Assembly (NCBI GenBank): GCA_020721065.1 | Contig: DYNM01000015.1 | Coordinates: 8,625-68,357, forward strand | Length of the DNA stretch: 59,733 nucleotides | Direction: 5' to 3' | Origin: Thiocystis violascens | Lineage (GTDB): Bacteria > Pseudomonadota > Gammaproteobacteria > Chromatiales > Chromatiaceae | Shown: one piece after another, positions 42,366 to 54,355 of the stretch | Layout: every line of letters begins with the position of its first letter | How positions within the stretch are numbered: position 1 is the stretch's first letter | Notes under the pieces: model-generated | The model's database searches: none | Seen by the model: only the letters and a program-made list of their open reading frames with translations | What the model was told of the DNA's origin: nothing | Translations under genes and position numbers: made by a program

Positions 42366-44705
42366 ATGAGCACACGCATCAAACATTCTTGGCTGGCTTG
42401 GGTGCTGCTGTGGTGTGGGTTGTTGGCAACTGTGTTGATGAGTCTTCAAGTCAAGCATGGAATTGAAATTGCCGCTCAACGCCATTTCATCTTTGATTGC
42501 GATCAGGTCGCGCTCAAGCTCCGCGAGCGCCTCAATGCGTATGCCCTGATTTTACGCGGCAGCGCGGGTTTATTTGCCGCATCAGGAGTCGTCACGCGCC
42601 AAGAGTGGCGGGACTATGTTGAAACGCTTCATGCAGATCAAAGTGTGCCCGGAGTGCAAGGTATCGGTTTCGCCCAACTCATTGCGCCAGATCAACTCGC
42701 CGCGCACATCGCCGCCGTGCGGGCGGAAGGTTTCCCTGACTACAGCGTGCGTCCAGCCGGGGAGCGCAGCGTGTATTCCTCCATTGTGTATCTGGAACCG
42801 TTCACCGACCGCAATCTCCGCGCCTTTGGCTATGACATGTTTTCTGAACCGGTGCGGCGGGCAGCAATGGAGCAGGCACGCGATACCGGCGAGGCAGCGT
42901 TGTCGGGCAAGGTGGTGCTGATGCAGGAAACCAGCGCCGATGTGCAAGCTGGGGCGCTGATGTATTTCCCCATTTATCGCCATCACGCGCCGCTTGATAC
43001 ACCCGCGCAACGCCGCGTTGCGTTGATCGGCTGGACTTACAGCCCTTATCGCTTGACCAATTTGATGATCGGCATCTTGGGGAACTGGACGCAACAGGCG
43101 CAACAAATCATCCATTTGAGTATTTATGACGGTCTGGACATCGTACCGGAGCAGTTGCTGTTTCGCAGTCCCACCACTGCACCCGCCCCCGCATGTTTCC
43201 ATTATGAGCGGACGCTGGAGTTCAATGGACATCATTGGCGACTGGTGTTTACCCAGCCGCCGTGTGTGACGAATTTACGCAACGCATGGTTGACGCTGGC
43301 GCTCGGCATTGCGTTGAGTGTGCTGTTGTTTAGTTTGACGCTGTCTTTGCTGCGCACCCGCGCCGGCATTCGGATTGCGCACAAGTTGACGCAACAGTTG
43401 CAGCGCCGCGAGCAGGCACTGGCAGAAAGTGAATTCCGCTGGCGCTTTGCGGTGGAAAGTGCGGGCGATAGTTTGATGGATTGGAATCTCAACGATGGCA
43501 CCGTGTTTTATTCCATGCAGTGGCAAGAGATGCTGTGCTTGAGCGTTGACATGCTGAACGGACGCTTTGGCGACTGGGAACAGCGCCTTCATCCCGACGA
43601 CCGGACGCTGGTGTGGGAACGGCTGCAAGCGCACTTTCAACAGCCCAAGGTGCCGTTTATCTGTGAATATCGCATCGCCTGCCAAAATGACAGTTGGAAA
43701 TGTCTGCTGGCGCGGGGCATGACCGTCAGCTACGACGGCAAAGGCAAACCGCAGCGGATGCTCATCATCCACACCGACATCACCGCGCAGCGTCAAGCCG
43801 CAGAAAAATTGCAACTGGCAGCCAGCGTGTTCATCCATGCGCGGGAAGGCATCATGGTCACCACAGCGGATGGCACCATCGTCGATGTCAATGATGCGTT
43901 TACCCACATCACCGGTTATCCACACGACGAAGTGATTGGACGCAACCCCCGTCTGCTCAAATCCGGGCATCAAACCGCCGAATTTTATGCCGCGATGTGG
44001 CGCACGTTGATTGCAGAAGGACAATGGGTTGGCGAACTGTGGAATCGCCGCAAAGATGGCGCGGTGTATGCGCAGATGCAGACCATCAGCGCCGTCCGCG
44101 ATCCACAGGGCATCACCCAACATTACGTCTCGCTGTTTTCCGACATCACCGCCTTAAAAGAACAACAGCGCCAACTTGAACACATCGCGCACTATGACGC
44201 CCTCACCACACTGCCCAATCGTCTGTTATTGGCATCGCGCTTAGAACAAGCGATGGCGCAGGCACGCCGGCGACAACAGCAGTTGGCAGTGGTCTATCTC
44301 GACCTCGACGGCTTCAAAGCGGTGAATGACAACTACGGTCACGAAGCAGGCGATCACCTGTTACAAGCGGTGGCAATGCGGATGAAAAAATATCTGCGCG
44401 ACAGCGACACATTAGCGCGGCTCGGTGGCGATGAATTTGTCGCCGTGTTGGTAGATTTGGAGCAGGACATCTGCGGCTTGCCGATGATCGAAAGGCTCCT
44501 GTGGGCAGCAGCGCAGCCGGTGGTCGTCGACGGCGCACAATTACAAGTCTCCGCCAGCATTGGTGCCACATTTTATCCACAAGCGCATGACATTGATGCC
44601 GATCATTTATTACGCCAAGCCGATCAAGCAATGTATCAAGCAAAATTGAGCGGCAAAAATCGTTATCACTGTTTTGGTTGCCAACTGCAATGCCATGTAA
44701 ATTAA
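42366..44705 (+). CDS. CHASE-PAS-PAS-GGDEF diguanylate cyclase
   Basis: Membrane sensor that probably makes c-di-GMP, 779 residues. TM1 (about 8-28), extracytoplasmic CHASE domain (about 40-265), TM2 (about 300-322), PAS (about 345-470), PAS (about 475-600, SVFIHAREGIMVTTADGTIV) and GGDEF (about 605-770). The active motif is intact (LARLGGDEFVAV) and a product-inhibition site RxxD (RDSD) lies five residues ahead of it. No EAL domain. AGGTGAG precedes the ATG. The last dozen residues after KNRYHCF are Cys/Gln-rich and run into a repeat-like sequence, perhaps a shifted stop. Confidence 0.92.
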   Translation: MSTRIKHSWLAWVLLWCGLLATVLMSLQVKHGIEIAAQRHFIFDCDQVALKLRERLNAYALILRGSAGLFAASGVVTRQEWRDYVETLHADQSVPGVQGIGFAQLIAPDQLAAHIAAVRAEGFPDYSVRPAGERSVYSSIVYLEPFTDRNLRAFGYDMFSEPVRRAAMEQARDTGEAALSGKVVLMQETSADVQAGALMYFPIYRHHAPLDTPAQRRVALIGWTYSPYRLTNLMIGILGNWTQQAQQIIHLSIYDGLDIVPEQLLFRSPTTAPAPACFHYERTLEFNGHHWRLVFTQPPCVTNLRNAWLTLALGIALSVLLFSLTLSLLRTRAGIRIAHKLTQQLQRREQALAESEFRWRFAVESAGDSLMDWNLNDGTVFYSMQWQEMLCLSVDMLNGRFGDWEQRLHPDDRTLVWERLQAHFQQPKVPFICEYRIACQNDSWKCLLARGMTVSYDGKGKPQRMLIIHTDITAQRQAAEKLQLAASVFIHAREGIMVTTADGTIVDVNDAFTHITGYPHDEVIGRNPRLLKSGHQTAEFYAAMWRTLIAEGQWVGELWNRRKDGAVYAQMQTISAVRDPQGITQHYVSLFSDITALKEQQRQLEHIAHYDALTTLPNRLLLASRLEQAMAQARRRQQQLAVVYLDLDGFKAVNDNYGHEAGDHLLQAVAMRMKKYLRDSDTLARLGGDEFVAVLVDLEQDICGLPMIERLLWAAAQPVVVDGAQLQVSASIGATFYPQAHDIDADHLLRQADQAMYQAKLSGKNRYHCFGCQLQCHVN

Positions 44706-44710
44706 CACCG

Positions 44711-44757
44711 CGTGTCAGTTAAATCATTCTTACTGCCAACACTTGTAAAACCAACTC
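44711..44757. repeat. Degenerate heptamer-family sequence
   Basis: CGTGTCAGTT, a short spacer, TTACTGCCAACAC and CCAACTCACG in the 59-base gap between two convergent genes. It resembles the right half of the element at 37346 but is decayed; assignment is tentative. Confidence 0.3.
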
Positions 44758-44764
44758 ACGTTAT

Positions 44765-46222
44765 CTAAATTAACACCACATCATATTGTTCTTGTGTGTA
44801 CAACGCTTCTGCTTGCAACCGAATTGGATGCCCAATAAACGCCTCTAATTCCGCTAAATATGCCGATTCTTCATCCAACATCCGATCCACCACTTCTTGT
44901 GATGCTAATACCAACAACGCCTCAACATCAAACTGTCGCGCCTCGCGCAAAATCTCTCGGAAAATTTCATAACAAGTCGTCTCCGCAGTTTTAATTGAAC
45001 CACGTCCACCACAACACGGGCACGGCTCACACAACACATGCTCCAAAGATTCTCGCGTGCGCTTGCGCGTCATTTCCACCAAACCCAAAGACGACACCTC
45101 AGTAATATGCGTTTTCGCATGATCTCGCGCCAAACATTTTTCCAAAGCCCGCAACACCTGCCGTTTATGCTCCTCTTCACTCATATCAATAAAATCAATA
45201 ATAATAATCCCACCTAAATTGCGCAACCGCAATTGCCGACAAATCGCCTGCGCCGCTTCCAAATTGGTCTTAAAAATCGTTTCCTCTAAATTACGATGTC
45301 CCACAAAAGCACCAGTATTAATATCAATTGTCGTCATCGCTTCCGTTTGATCAATCACTAAATGTCCACCAGATTTCAAACTCACTTTACGCAACAAAGC
45401 CTTTTTAATTTCCTCCTCGATACCATACAAATCAAATAACGGTCGCTCACCTTGATAATGATCAATACGCTCTTGAATCTCTGGAATATAATTCGCTGCA
45501 AACGGCAGCGCCTGTTCAAACATCGCCCGTGAATCAATCCGAATCCGTTCCACTTCCGGCGTTACTAAATCCCGCAAGGCCCGCAACGCCAACGGTAAAT
45601 CATCATGAATCAAACCAATTGAACTGGTTTGCACACAACGACGTTTTACCCCATTCCAGAGCTTGATTAAAAAATCCATATCTTTTACCAACACATCCTC
45701 ACTCACACCTTCCGCCGCCGTGCGCCCAATAAAACTTCCTTCCCCGGGATGCGCTTCAACATATCGCTGCAAAATATCACGCAACCGCCGCCGTTCTTCA
45801 TCATCATCAATTTTTTGCGACACACCCGTCGTCGTTAATGCCGGCATACACACTAAATAGCGTGACGCAATAGAAATGTTAGTTGTCAACCGCGCTCCTT
45901 TCGTACCCAGCGGGTCTTTCACCACCTGCACCACCACTAAATCACCTTCGTGAACCAACTCATAAATATGCTCAGGTCGCGTATCACCACCAAGAGTGCC
46001 AAAAATATCAGAAGCATGGAGAAAAGCCGCACGCTCTAAACCGATGTCAACAAATGCCGCCTGCATTCCCGGCAACACCCGACACACCAATCCTTTATAA
46101 ATGTTACCCACCAAACCAGCGCGATCAGCGCGTTCGATGATAATTTCCTGCACCACGCCGTTTTCCACCACTGCCACACGAGTTTCTGGTGGAGTAACGT
46201 TAATCAGGATTTCTTCGCTCAC
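44765..46222 (-). CDS. rng: Ribonuclease G
   Basis: Endoribonuclease of the RNase E/G family acting in 16S rRNA 5' maturation and mRNA decay. 485 residues (E. coli 489). N-terminal S1 domain (about 38-130), DNase I-like catalytic core with FIDMSEEEHKR and DINTGAFVGHRN motifs, and the zinc-link cysteines CEPCPCCGGRG near residue 405. GTG start; the N-terminus EEILINVTPPETRVAV aligns with known RNase G. AT-rich codons. Two sensor kinase genes lie upstream on the same strand, 52 bases away. Confidence 0.95.
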   Translation of the reverse strand: MSEEILINVTPPETRVAVVENGVVQEIIIERADRAGLVGNIYKGLVCRVLPGMQAAFVDIGLERAAFLHASDIFGTLGGDTRPEHIYELVHEGDLVVVQVVKDPLGTKGARLTTNISIASRYLVCMPALTTTGVSQKIDDDEERRRLRDILQRYVEAHPGEGSFIGRTAAEGVSEDVLVKDMDFLIKLWNGVKRRCVQTSSIGLIHDDLPLALRALRDLVTPEVERIRIDSRAMFEQALPFAANYIPEIQERIDHYQGERPLFDLYGIEEEIKKALLRKVSLKSGGHLVIDQTEAMTTIDINTGAFVGHRNLEETIFKTNLEAAQAICRQLRLRNLGGIIIIDFIDMSEEEHKRQVLRALEKCLARDHAKTHITEVSSLGLVEMTRKRTRESLEHVLCEPCPCCGGRGSIKTAETTCYEIFREILREARQFDVEALLVLASQEVVDRMLDEESAYLAELEAFIGHPIRLQAEALYTQEQYDVVLI

Positions 46223-46274
46223 AACAATTTTAATCTCTTAATAATTCTCATGTCATTGCCGCGCCATATCACTT

Positions 46275-49200
46275 TCAATCTCCCCCAATTAAAGTATCGA
46301 GCAGAGTGGTTGCTTTTGTAAATTGATATAACTCTAAATGCGTTATTAATGCCATAAATACTGGTGCTGGCAATGCCGCTTTCAACTGCTCCCGCACCTC
46401 CCAGATGACATCCTCAACTGTTGGATCATGCTCATTAGTATAATTGCGTAAAGTGATTAAAATGGCTTTAATGACAGAATCATTCACTGCTTCAATAGTC
46501 AATGTCGATGGCTGGGGTGGCAGCAACGTTTCCATTGCTAATGCTGGCTCTTGTACCGTCGCATCGGTTAATGCTGCTACTGTAAACCAAATATCAAAAT
46601 AAAATGTACTGCCTTGCCCTAATTCACTCTGCGCTCCAATTGTTCCTTCCATCATTTCCACGAGATGCCGACAAATCGCCAACCCTAATCCTGTCCCGCC
46701 ATAATGGCGCGTAATCGAACTATCTGCTTGCGTAAACCGCTCAAATAAAAATGCAATTTGCTCTTTGCTCAAGCCAATTCCCGTATCCGTCACAGAAAAC
46801 TCAAGTTGTACTCGCTCGGCCGTGCGCGTGACTAAGCGTACACTAATTTCAATAGCACCACTCGCAGTAAATTTCACAGCATTAGCCGCAAGGTTAATGA
46901 GTATCTGCGCCACCCGCAACGGATCGCCAATCAACATCCGTGGCACATCTGCAGCACATAAAACCCGCATCGCTAAACCTTTATGCGCAGCAGCATGTCC
47001 AATCACATCAATGACGTTATTGATCGTCTCATCTAAATGAAAATTAACTTGTTCTAACTGCAAACAACCTGCTTCAATTTTAGAAAAATCCAACAAATCA
47101 TTTAGCAATTTTAAAAGCGATTTTGATGCAGCATCTGCTTTACTAAGATATTCACGTTGCTTAAAATTAAGATCAGTTTCTAAGCAAAAATAAATCATAC
47201 TCAAAATCGCATTCATCGGCGTGCGAATTTCATGGCTCATATTCGCTAAAAATTCGCTTTTCACCCGATTTGCATGTTCAGCTTGTTCTTGCGCTTGGCG
47301 CATTTTTGTAACCGCTAAACGCTGCTCTGTTAAATCAACAAACACCACTAAATAACGTTCTCCTAAAATGGTTGCATGAATTTGCAACGTGCGTACAACA
47401 GCATCACGACAAGTCACATGCACTTCTATCGGCTCAATGTTGTCGCCATATTGACTCGCTTTTTCGAGACGATTTTGCCAGTGTGTTTGCACTTCTAAGC
47501 GATAGTCGGGATCACAATAAGCCAATAACCACCAATGCGCAACATCAGGTATTTCTTCAATAGAATAACCGATCAACTCTGAAAACCGTTGATTCACCAT
47601 TAACACCCGCTGTTCCTTGCCTTCAGCAACAAGCATCGCTATTGGCGAATGCTCAATCAAAGTTTGCATTTCTTTTTTTGTTTTCCGCAATAACAACTCA
47701 CTACAAATTAAAACTTGTTCTGCCACTTGTCGTTTTTTTATTTCCCGACTGAGCTTCCAATTCCAGTATAAAATCACTAACAAAATGATTGACGTAATAC
47801 TTAACAACTGCCATAACAGCGTATAATCGGATTTTGCGATTGATGATGTATGTAACCAACGATTTTGAATTCGATCACGTTCTTCTTTAGGAATCGCTGC
47901 AATCGCTTTCTGTAAAATACGCGATAAAGGTAACCAGTCCTGCCGAATCGCCATTCCCAAGGTCATTTCATAAGGCGTAATTCCTGCCACACGGATATTA
48001 GTCATACGTTCACTTCCAATAAAATAACTGGTTGTGATAAGACTATCAACAAAAGCATCTACTTTGCCAGCAATGAGTGCTTGCAATGCAGCATACATAT
48101 CTGGAAAAGTGAATAATTGAAACTCAGGATGATCCTGCTGTAACCAATCTGCAATTGCATATTTTTCAACCACTGCTACACGTTTACCACTCAGGTTATC
48201 AAGATTGCCATAAAAAGGCGACTTTAAAAGCGCAAAAATAGCTACCGGAAAATTGAGATATGGCGGAGTAAAATGAAAATACTTTAATCGTTCTTCGGTT
48301 TGTGCAATTCCCGGAATTAAATCAATTTTACCTCGCTTTAGTAAATTAAGCCCTTCAGTCCAATTTTTACTGATAACCGCTTTAAACTGCAAACCCGTCA
48401 ATGCAGTAATGTGTTCTAGATAATCGACACTAATCCCAGTTGCTTGATGCTCACTGTCTAATAATTGAATAGGTGCTAAATCAGCATTAACACTATAATG
48501 AATGATTGGGTGCGCTATCACCCAGTTGCTTTCATCTAAACTTAATTTAATATAGTTTTTTGTTGCAGGTTGGGCAATAACCATCCATTTTGCTAAAATG
48601 TCTTCGATAGTTTGCGGAGGAATCGCTGCTAAAGCCTTATTGATAATGCTTTGTAACTCAGGATAACGGCGCTGAACAGAGTAACAAAGTTCTACCTCAC
48701 TATTGGGCACCGGAAAAGCAATATCGATATTTGGAATGAGTTGTTTGCGCACTGCGGGTAAAAACGCAATTCCAGAAACGATAGCATCTAACTGACCACT
48801 GAGTAACTGAGCAATAATAACTGGATAATCATCTTCAACCACTTGAATGTTTGGCCACAACGCCAACAATTTTTTATCAGCTAAATTATTACGCAAAATG
48901 CCAACTTTTTTTCCATCCAAATCAGACATAGAATGCAATCGTGATGCAGAACTATTGAGAGTAAACATATAACGCGATACATGATAAATACTATTCGTAA
49001 ATAAAAATTGTGCTGCGCGTTCTGGATGAGCAACGGATACTGCCAATCCATCTAATTCACCACGTTCTGCTTGTGCGACTATTTCTGCCCAATTTCCTAA
49101 CTGTAAGCGGATATTTGCGCCAGTGAGTGCGTTAATATGAGCAATAACATCAGGCTCAATGCCAATTACTTTGTTTTCAGCGGTCAGTTGCACACTGGGC

Positions 49201-51047
49201 CACCATTGGCGATCAGCGCCCAGTACGATATTAGGATGTGCGACTAACCACGCTCGCTCTTCCAGTGTTAAAACAACTTTTGAAGAAATCAGTGTTGATT
49301 GAGTAGGAATATCATTTAACCAGCGATTGCGCATTTGTGACTGTTCATCAGGTCTAATGCTCGCTAATGCCGCATTGAGTATTGCTGTCAATTCTGGCCA
49401 ATCTTTACGAATTGCACAAGAAACGCTGGTGCGACTATTTTCTAAAACGCCGTTAATTTTAATTCCAGAATATCCATTTGCTTTACGCCACCAATCCAAA
49501 CTAATATCTGCAAGCAGCACATCAACTTGACCATTCGTTAATGCTGCCGCGAGTTCAGCATTTGTTTCTAGTTCAATGTTATTGAGATTAGGATGCGCAG
49601 CTAATAACTGCTTTATGCGTTTGTTTCCTTTTAAAAATCCAATCCGACGTCCTGAAAGCGATACTAAATTTGTGCCAAGAAATTCTGTTTCAGTTCGAGT
49701 AAATAAATAAGTAAAAATGTGCATGTGCGGCGTGGTAAAATCAAAATATTGATTCCACAATGCGTTGGGAGATGCTACTGCTAAACCATCAATATCATGG
49801 CGGATTGCTTGTTCACCAATACGCTGCCATGAAGAATCCACTTTTAAGCGAATGTTGGTGCCAAGACGTTGGTTAATCAGCGTAAGATAATCAACAACCC
49901 ATCCAGATTCTTGACCATTCTCGTCCCAAATAAACGCGGGTGGAAACTGATCAGAAATACCTAAAGTGATATTAGGATGAGCGTCTAACCATGCTTGCTG
50001 TTGTGGTGTCAGTGAAAGGCGAGGGAATTGAGGACTGGATGGCGGTAAAGAAAAAATAGATTGTTTTAATGCGTTTAAATCGCCACTCTCACCAGATTCT
50101 AATAGCGCATTTGCTGCTAATTCTAGTCGCGGGAGTGATATTGAACCAATTGGTTGTAACGCTGGAATCATCAATTGTCTAATTTTTGCTGCTTCATAGC
50201 GGAGTGCTTCGCGGCCTTTACGTTGTGGATATTGTTGTAAAATCAGTTCAATGATTTCTTCAGTGTGATCCAGTGCATAGCGCCACCCTAAATTAGTCGC
50301 TTCAATAAAAGCACGAGTACGTTCGGGATGCGTTGTACTTTCAGTCGTCGAAGTAAATAAATAATGGTCGCCAAAGCCAAGAAGATAACTATTTAGTTCA
50401 ATAATATGATACGGAATTCCGCGTTGTTCCAATTCAAAGGGCTGGTTACTAATAAACGCGGTCATCGCATCAACTTCACCACGAATAAAAGCACCCACTT
50501 CAAAACTGTGTGGGATAATAGTCAAATTTTTACCAGGGATTAGACCTGATTCGTGTAATGCCACTGCCAACAATGGCGATTGTAAATCTGCTTCCGTTGC
50601 CATCAATCGTTTGCCATGCAGATCATCTAGCGTGTGAATTCCAGCATGACCTAATAAAACTAATGGCGGTTTTTTAAAGTAATTTGCCATTAACACAACG
50701 GGTTGTTTGGCTAAACTCCAACTTAAGAAACTTCCATTTGCTAAACCATAGGTTGCGCGTCCAGACAACACTTCATCACGAATATCTTTATCAGCTTCAT
50801 ATTCGCGTATTTCTACTTTTAGCCCGCGTTGCTGATAAAATCCTTTTTTAAGTGCAGCATAAAAACCGGCAAATTCAAACTGGTGTTTCCATACGAGTTG
50901 CAGCGACACCGGTGTTAATTTCGGTGTGGATTGTTGTGTGTTAATAGCAAGTGCTAAAGGACTAAACCCAAACAATCCTAGCCATAGCCAGTATCTGGGT
51001 TGTTTTAATAAAGCCCACACTAAATTAAAAACGATAGAATGGTTCAT
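46275..51047 (-). CDS. Giant sensor histidine kinase with NMT1 and three SBP_bac_3 modules
   Basis: 1590 residues from ATG 51047. Order: membrane helix/signal (about 17-35), an NMT1/THI5-like solute-binding domain (about 42-290), three successive periplasmic SBP_bac_3 domains (near 345-575, 597-815, 838-1065, each opening with a W-x-x-AHP-like motif), TM (about 1073-1095), PAS (about 1125-1240), HisKA with [11 protein letters not shown] near 1270, and HATPase with N-box NLAANAVKF and GGTGLGLA near 1450. After the ATPase a 70-residue helical tail resembles the segment that normally follows a receiver in hybrid kinases, but no receiver is present. GTG ten codons upstream overlaps the previous gene and is an alternative start. 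Ligands unknown; amino-acid-like solutes are expected. Confidence 0.9.
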   Translation of the reverse strand: MNHSIVFNLVWALLKQPRYWLWLGLFGFSPLALAINTQQSTPKLTPVSLQLVWKHQFEFAGFYAALKKGFYQQRGLKVEIREYEADKDIRDEVLSGRATYGLANGSFLSWSLAKQPVVLMANYFKKPPLVLLGHAGIHTLDDLHGKRLMATEADLQSPLLAVALHESGLIPGKNLTIIPHSFEVGAFIRGEVDAMTAFISNQPFELEQRGIPYHIIELNSYLLGFGDHYLFTSTTESTTHPERTRAFIEATNLGWRYALDHTEEIIELILQQYPQRKGREALRYEAAKIRQLMIPALQPIGSISLPRLELAANALLESGESGDLNALKQSIFSLPPSSPQFPRLSLTPQQQAWLDAHPNITLGISDQFPPAFIWDENGQESGWVVDYLTLINQRLGTNIRLKVDSSWQRIGEQAIRHDIDGLAVASPNALWNQYFDFTTPHMHIFTYLFTRTETEFLGTNLVSLSGRRIGFLKGNKRIKQLLAAHPNLNNIELETNAELAAALTNGQVDVLLADISLDWWRKANGYSGIKINGVLENSRTSVSCAIRKDWPELTAILNAALASIRPDEQSQMRNRWLNDIPTQSTLISSKVVLTLEERAWLVAHPNIVLGADRQWWPSVQLTAENKVIGIEPDVIAHINALTGANIRLQLGNWAEIVAQAERGELDGLAVSVAHPERAAQFLFTNSIYHVSRYMFTLNSSASRLHSMSDLDGKKVGILRNNLADKKLLALWPNIQVVEDDYPVIIAQLLSGQLDAIVSGIAFLPAVRKQLIPNIDIAFPVPNSEVELCYSVQRRYPELQSIINKALAAIPPQTIEDILAKWMVIAQPATKNYIKLSLDESNWVIAHPIIHYSVNADLAPIQLLDSEHQATGISVDYLEHITALTGLQFKAVISKNWTEGLNLLKRGKIDLIPGIAQTEERLKYFHFTPPYLNFPVAIFALLKSPFYGNLDNLSGKRVAVVEKYAIADWLQQDHPEFQLFTFPDMYAALQALIAGKVDAFVDSLITTSYFIGSERMTNIRVAGITPYEMTLGMAIRQDWLPLSRILQKAIAAIPKEERDRIQNRWLHTSSIAKSDYTLLWQLLSITSIILLVILYWNWKLSREIKKRQVAEQVLICSELLLRKTKKEMQTLIEHSPIAMLVAEGKEQRVLMVNQRFSELIGYSIEEIPDVAHWWLLAYCDPDYRLEVQTHWQNRLEKASQYGDNIEPIEVHVTCRDAVVRTLQIHATILGERYLVVFVDLTEQRLAVTKMRQAQEQAEHANRVKSEFLANMSHEIRTPMNAILSMIYFCLETDLNFKQREYLSKADAASKSLLKLLNDLLDFSKIEAGCLQLEQVNFHLDETINNVIDVIGHAAAHKGLAMRVLCAADVPRMLIGDPLRVAQILINLAANAVKFTASGAIEISVRLVTRTAERVQLEFSVTDTGIGLSKEQIAFLFERFTQADSSITRHYGGTGLGLAICRHLVEMMEGTIGAQSELGQGSTFYFDIWFTVAALTDATVQEPALAMETLLPPQPSTLTIEAVNDSVIKAILITLRNYTNEHDPTVEDVIWEVREQLKAALPAPVFMALITHLELYQFTKATTLLDTLIGGD

Positions 51048-51052
51048 GTTAT

Positions 51053-53008
51053 CTAAACGGTAGGAATTTTGAGCCACACTCGGGTTTTTTGCTCAACATC
51101 AGAAGTGTCCATTCCAATCTCAAAACCCATCACATCTGCCATCAATTTGGCTGAATATGTGCCTAAACCAGTGCCGCCACGCTTGCCATAAGTTTTATAT
51201 TTTTGAAAGAAATCAGCACGAATATCCATTGGTACCGTTCCAGAGTTACAAATAGACAGTAATAGTGGATTGTTTCCTTTGAGTTCAATCTGAATACTGC
51301 TAACTGCTGGTGCAGCTTCAATTGCATTTAAAAGCAAGTTTGAAAGCATGGAAAATAGCAAACGTTCTTCAGCAGTAACGCGCAAGCTTGCATCTGAATC
51401 TGGATAAGCGCCATTGACGCTTATTTGAATATTCACCTGTTTACGTTGAATGGCATTATCGAAGGTATGAAGCAGGCGTTTAAATAACGATAGAAGATTA
51501 AAGGCTTCTGGTTGGTATTGATAACGACCAGTCTCAATCTTAAATAAGTCAAGCGATAAATCAATCATATCTAGCATATTGGTGCCTGATTCTTGAATTA
51601 ATCCTATCAGTTCGCGCTGACTTGGAGTTAAATTGTCATCAAGATTTAACACCTGCGGTATTCCGATGATAGCATTCAGTGGTGATTTAAGATCATGGCG
51701 CATAATTTGTTCAACATCTTGTTTAATTCGTTCCAGTTTTTTGCGTTCGTTAATATCCTCTTTTACGGCAACATAGTTGGCAACCAGACCATTGGCATCA
51801 ATGATGGGTGAAATGGCGGCTGATTCCCAAAATAGTTCTCCATTTTTGCGACGGTTGACTATATCACCGCGCCAAGTTTGACCGCTAATCAAGGTGTTCC
51901 ACATTTGTTCATAAAATCTGTCGTCATGTTCACCAGATTTCAATAGACGCGGATTTTGGCCTATGATCTCTTCCTTGCTGTAACCTGTCACCATAGCAAA
52001 GTATGGGTTAACATATAAAACAGTTCCTATTGCATCTGAGATGACAATAGATACTGATGCCTGCTCCACAGCTTGTACTAAAGTGCGTAATTTAGCATCC
52101 TGTGCTTTTTTTGCAGTCATTTCAAAAGCGATGCCTTCTACAACATGCGTGCCAGTGGCAGACTCTTGGATAAGATACTCATGCACCATAAAATAACGCA
52201 ATTCTCCATCCTTATGATGATAAGCGATTTCAAAATCAGCAATCATTTTTTCACCAGCTAACAATTGTTGCTCTTCGGTGTGAATACGCGCTAATGATTC
52301 TGCTGTCCATGCAACGAGAGTAATCCAGTTTTTACCAAGTAATTGTGCTGGCAATATCTGCGTATCTAAAAGTTGAACACCATCGCTACAATATAACAAT
52401 TCTCCTTGTGCAGAATGACTAAAAAAGATGATTTGATCTTTTAAGCGAGTGGTTAAACGATCAAAACGTGCTTGACTGTCGCGCAAGGCAGTTTCAGCAC
52501 GCTCGCGCCGTATAATTTCATGGGCTAAATGTTCTGCATACGCGGCATGTTCATCACGTTGGCGCGTCATTTTAATGACTTGTTCAACTTGAACGTTGAG
52601 TTGATGATGAGTGTGTTGTAACAATGCGGCTAGTGCTAATTGGGCGCGTACTCGCGCTAATAAGAGTAGAGGTTGTATTGGTTTAGTGACATAATCAACT
52701 GCCCCTACCGCAAAGCCGCGTACTTCATCTGTATCCGCTGTGCGGGCGGTGAGAAAAATAACTGGAATCTGTTGGCTAGTGGGATTCGCTTTTAACCGTT
52801 CGCATACTTCATAACCATCCATTTCTGGCATCATAATGTCTAATAAAATTAAATCTGGTGCCGGAGTCGCCAACGCAAGGGTGATGGCTTCTCTTCCATT
52901 CGTTGCTGCACGAATTCGATAATAGGGTTTGAGAATGTTTGATAGTACGCTAAGATTCTCAACATGATCGTCAACAATTAAAATTGATTGCGTTTTTGCG
53001 TTAAGCAT
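51053..53008 (-). CDS. Receiver-PAS-PAS histidine kinase
   Basis: Cytoplasmic two-component protein, 651 residues. N-terminal receiver (about 8-125; phospho-acceptor D57 in [15 protein letters not shown]; lysine in YVTKPIQP), a coiled linker, PAS (about 185-300), PAS (about 310-425, [22 protein letters not shown]), HisKA with [12 protein letters not shown] near 435, HATPase (about 535-650) with [11 protein letters not shown] and [11 protein letters not shown]. No membrane segment. It is 5 bases upstream of the giant sensor gene, which lacks a receiver, so a phosphorelay from that kinase to this receiver is plausible (inference). Confidence 0.92.
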   Translation of the reverse strand: MLNAKTQSILIVDDHVENLSVLSNILKPYYRIRAATNGREAITLALATPAPDLILLDIMMPEMDGYEVCERLKANPTSQQIPVIFLTARTADTDEVRGFAVGAVDYVTKPIQPLLLLARVRAQLALAALLQHTHHQLNVQVEQVIKMTRQRDEHAAYAEHLAHEIIRRERAETALRDSQARFDRLTTRLKDQIIFFSHSAQGELLYCSDGVQLLDTQILPAQLLGKNWITLVAWTAESLARIHTEEQQLLAGEKMIADFEIAYHHKDGELRYFMVHEYLIQESATGTHVVEGIAFEMTAKKAQDAKLRTLVQAVEQASVSIVISDAIGTVLYVNPYFAMVTGYSKEEIIGQNPRLLKSGEHDDRFYEQMWNTLISGQTWRGDIVNRRKNGELFWESAAISPIIDANGLVANYVAVKEDINERKKLERIKQDVEQIMRHDLKSPLNAIIGIPQVLNLDDNLTPSQRELIGLIQESGTNMLDMIDLSLDLFKIETGRYQYQPEAFNLLSLFKRLLHTFDNAIQRKQVNIQISVNGAYPDSDASLRVTAEERLLFSMLSNLLLNAIEAAPAVSSIQIELKGNNPLLLSICNSGTVPMDIRADFFQKYKTYGKRGGTGLGTYSAKLMADVMGFEIGMDTSDVEQKTRVWLKIPTV

Positions 53009-53188
53009 GGCTCTAAATGCTCTGTGGTAGTGTGGCAGTCAGTTGGTGCGCTATGGCACAATGTACCGAATACCGAAAAAAATACAAGGTTACTGTTGTT
53101 TAAGCGTACATAATGAAGTTGAATCTAACGAACAACTAAATCAATCGCTTGCGGTTTCAATCCTATTATTTCTAAAGCAGGTCAAATA

Positions 53189-54343
53189 ATGTCTTCTCGC
53201 TTTCCGTCTTTGCAGCAATTATTACAAGAACTCATTGCTACGCCATCAGTCAGTAGTGTTAATCCGGCATTGGATCAAAGTAATCGTCCGTTGCTTGCGT
53301 TGTTAATGACATGGCTGGAGGCGGCGGGATTTGAGCTTGAACTGCTGCCAGTGCCTGATCATGCCAATAAATTCAATCTTTTAGCAACGCTCGGCAGCGG
53401 TAGCGATGGGCTAGTGTTGGCGGGTCACACCGATACGGTTCCATTTGATGCGGCGCGATGGACGTATCCGCCGTTGGCGCTGACGGAGGCAAATGGGCGC
53501 TATTACGGGCTGGGAACCTCTGATATGAAAGGGTTTTTTGCTTTGGCACTGGAGGCAGCTCGCGGGTTGACAGCGGCGCAGTTACGCGCTCCATTGCTGA
53601 TTTTAGCGACCGCTGATGAGGAATCGGCGATGCACGGGGCGCGAGCATTGGCGGCGGCGGGACGGCAGTTTGGGCGTTATGCGTTGATTGGCGAGCCGAC
53701 AAATCTGCGTCCGGTGCGGCTGCACAAGGGCGTGATGGCAGAAGCGGTGCGGTTGCTTGGGCGCAGCGGTCATGCCAGCGATCCGCGCTTGGGCAACAGT
53801 GCGCTGGATGGAATGCAGGCGGTGTTGACGGCGTTGTTGGCATGGCGCGAAGAATTGCAGCAAAAACATCATCATCCGGCATTTGCGGTGCCGTATCCGA
53901 CGCTCAATTGTGGCTACATTCACGGCGGCGATAATCCGAACCGCATTTGTGGCGAGTGCGTGCTGCATGTCGATGTGCGGGTCTTGCCGGGACTTGATCC
54001 CGTTGATTTACGGTCAGAATTGGCGCAGCGGGTGGCGGCAGTTGCTGAGAAGCGCGGTTTGCAATGGTCGGTAACGCCGTTATTTGCGGCGATCCCGCCG
54101 GCGGAAACGGCTGCGGATTCGGTGTTGGTGCAGGCGTGTGAACGTTTGACGGGAGTTGCGGCGGAGGCGGTGAATTTTGGTACCGAAGCGCCATTTTTTA
54201 ATCAATTGGGCATGGACACGGTAATTCTTGGCCCCGGTGATATTGCACAAGCGCATCAGCCGGATGAATATTTGGCGCTGGAACGTATTCCGCCGATGTT
54301 AGATATTTTGGGCGGGTTAATTCGCCAATTTTGTCTTAAATAA
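53189..54343 (+). CDS. argE: Acetylornithine deacetylase ArgE
   Basis: Zinc-dependent M20 peptidase-family enzyme that removes acetate from N-acetylornithine in arginine synthesis. 384 residues, as in E. coli. Metal and catalytic motifs: VLAGHTDTVPFD (near residue 77), GLGTSDMKGFFAL (near 108) and TADEESAMHGAR (near 142). It also has the VRLHKGVM segment before the dimerisation domain. Divergent from the kinase genes with 180 bases between, in which I see no clear site. A MITE-like element starts 12 bases after the stop. Confidence 0.92.
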   Translation: MSSRFPSLQQLLQELIATPSVSSVNPALDQSNRPLLALLMTWLEAAGFELELLPVPDHANKFNLLATLGSGSDGLVLAGHTDTVPFDAARWTYPPLALTEANGRYYGLGTSDMKGFFALALEAARGLTAAQLRAPLLILATADEESAMHGARALAAAGRQFGRYALIGEPTNLRPVRLHKGVMAEAVRLLGRSGHASDPRLGNSALDGMQAVLTALLAWREELQQKHHHPAFAVPYPTLNCGYIHGGDNPNRICGECVLHVDVRVLPGLDPVDLRSELAQRVAAVAEKRGLQWSVTPLFAAIPPAETAADSVLVQACERLTGVAAEAVNFGTEAPFFNQLGMDTVILGPGDIAQAHQPDEYLALERIPPMLDILGGLIRQFCLK

Positions 54344-54355
54344 TGCGTTTTCAAG

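Noticed and set aside
42299..42382. Longer N-terminus for PabB
   Set aside because: The extra 28 codons overlap the divergent cyclase start and do not resemble the PabB N-terminus.
43275..44123. Minus-strand open frame of 282 codons inside the GGDEF gene
   Set aside because: Antisense to PAS domains with clear motifs; no ribosome site or conserved motif.
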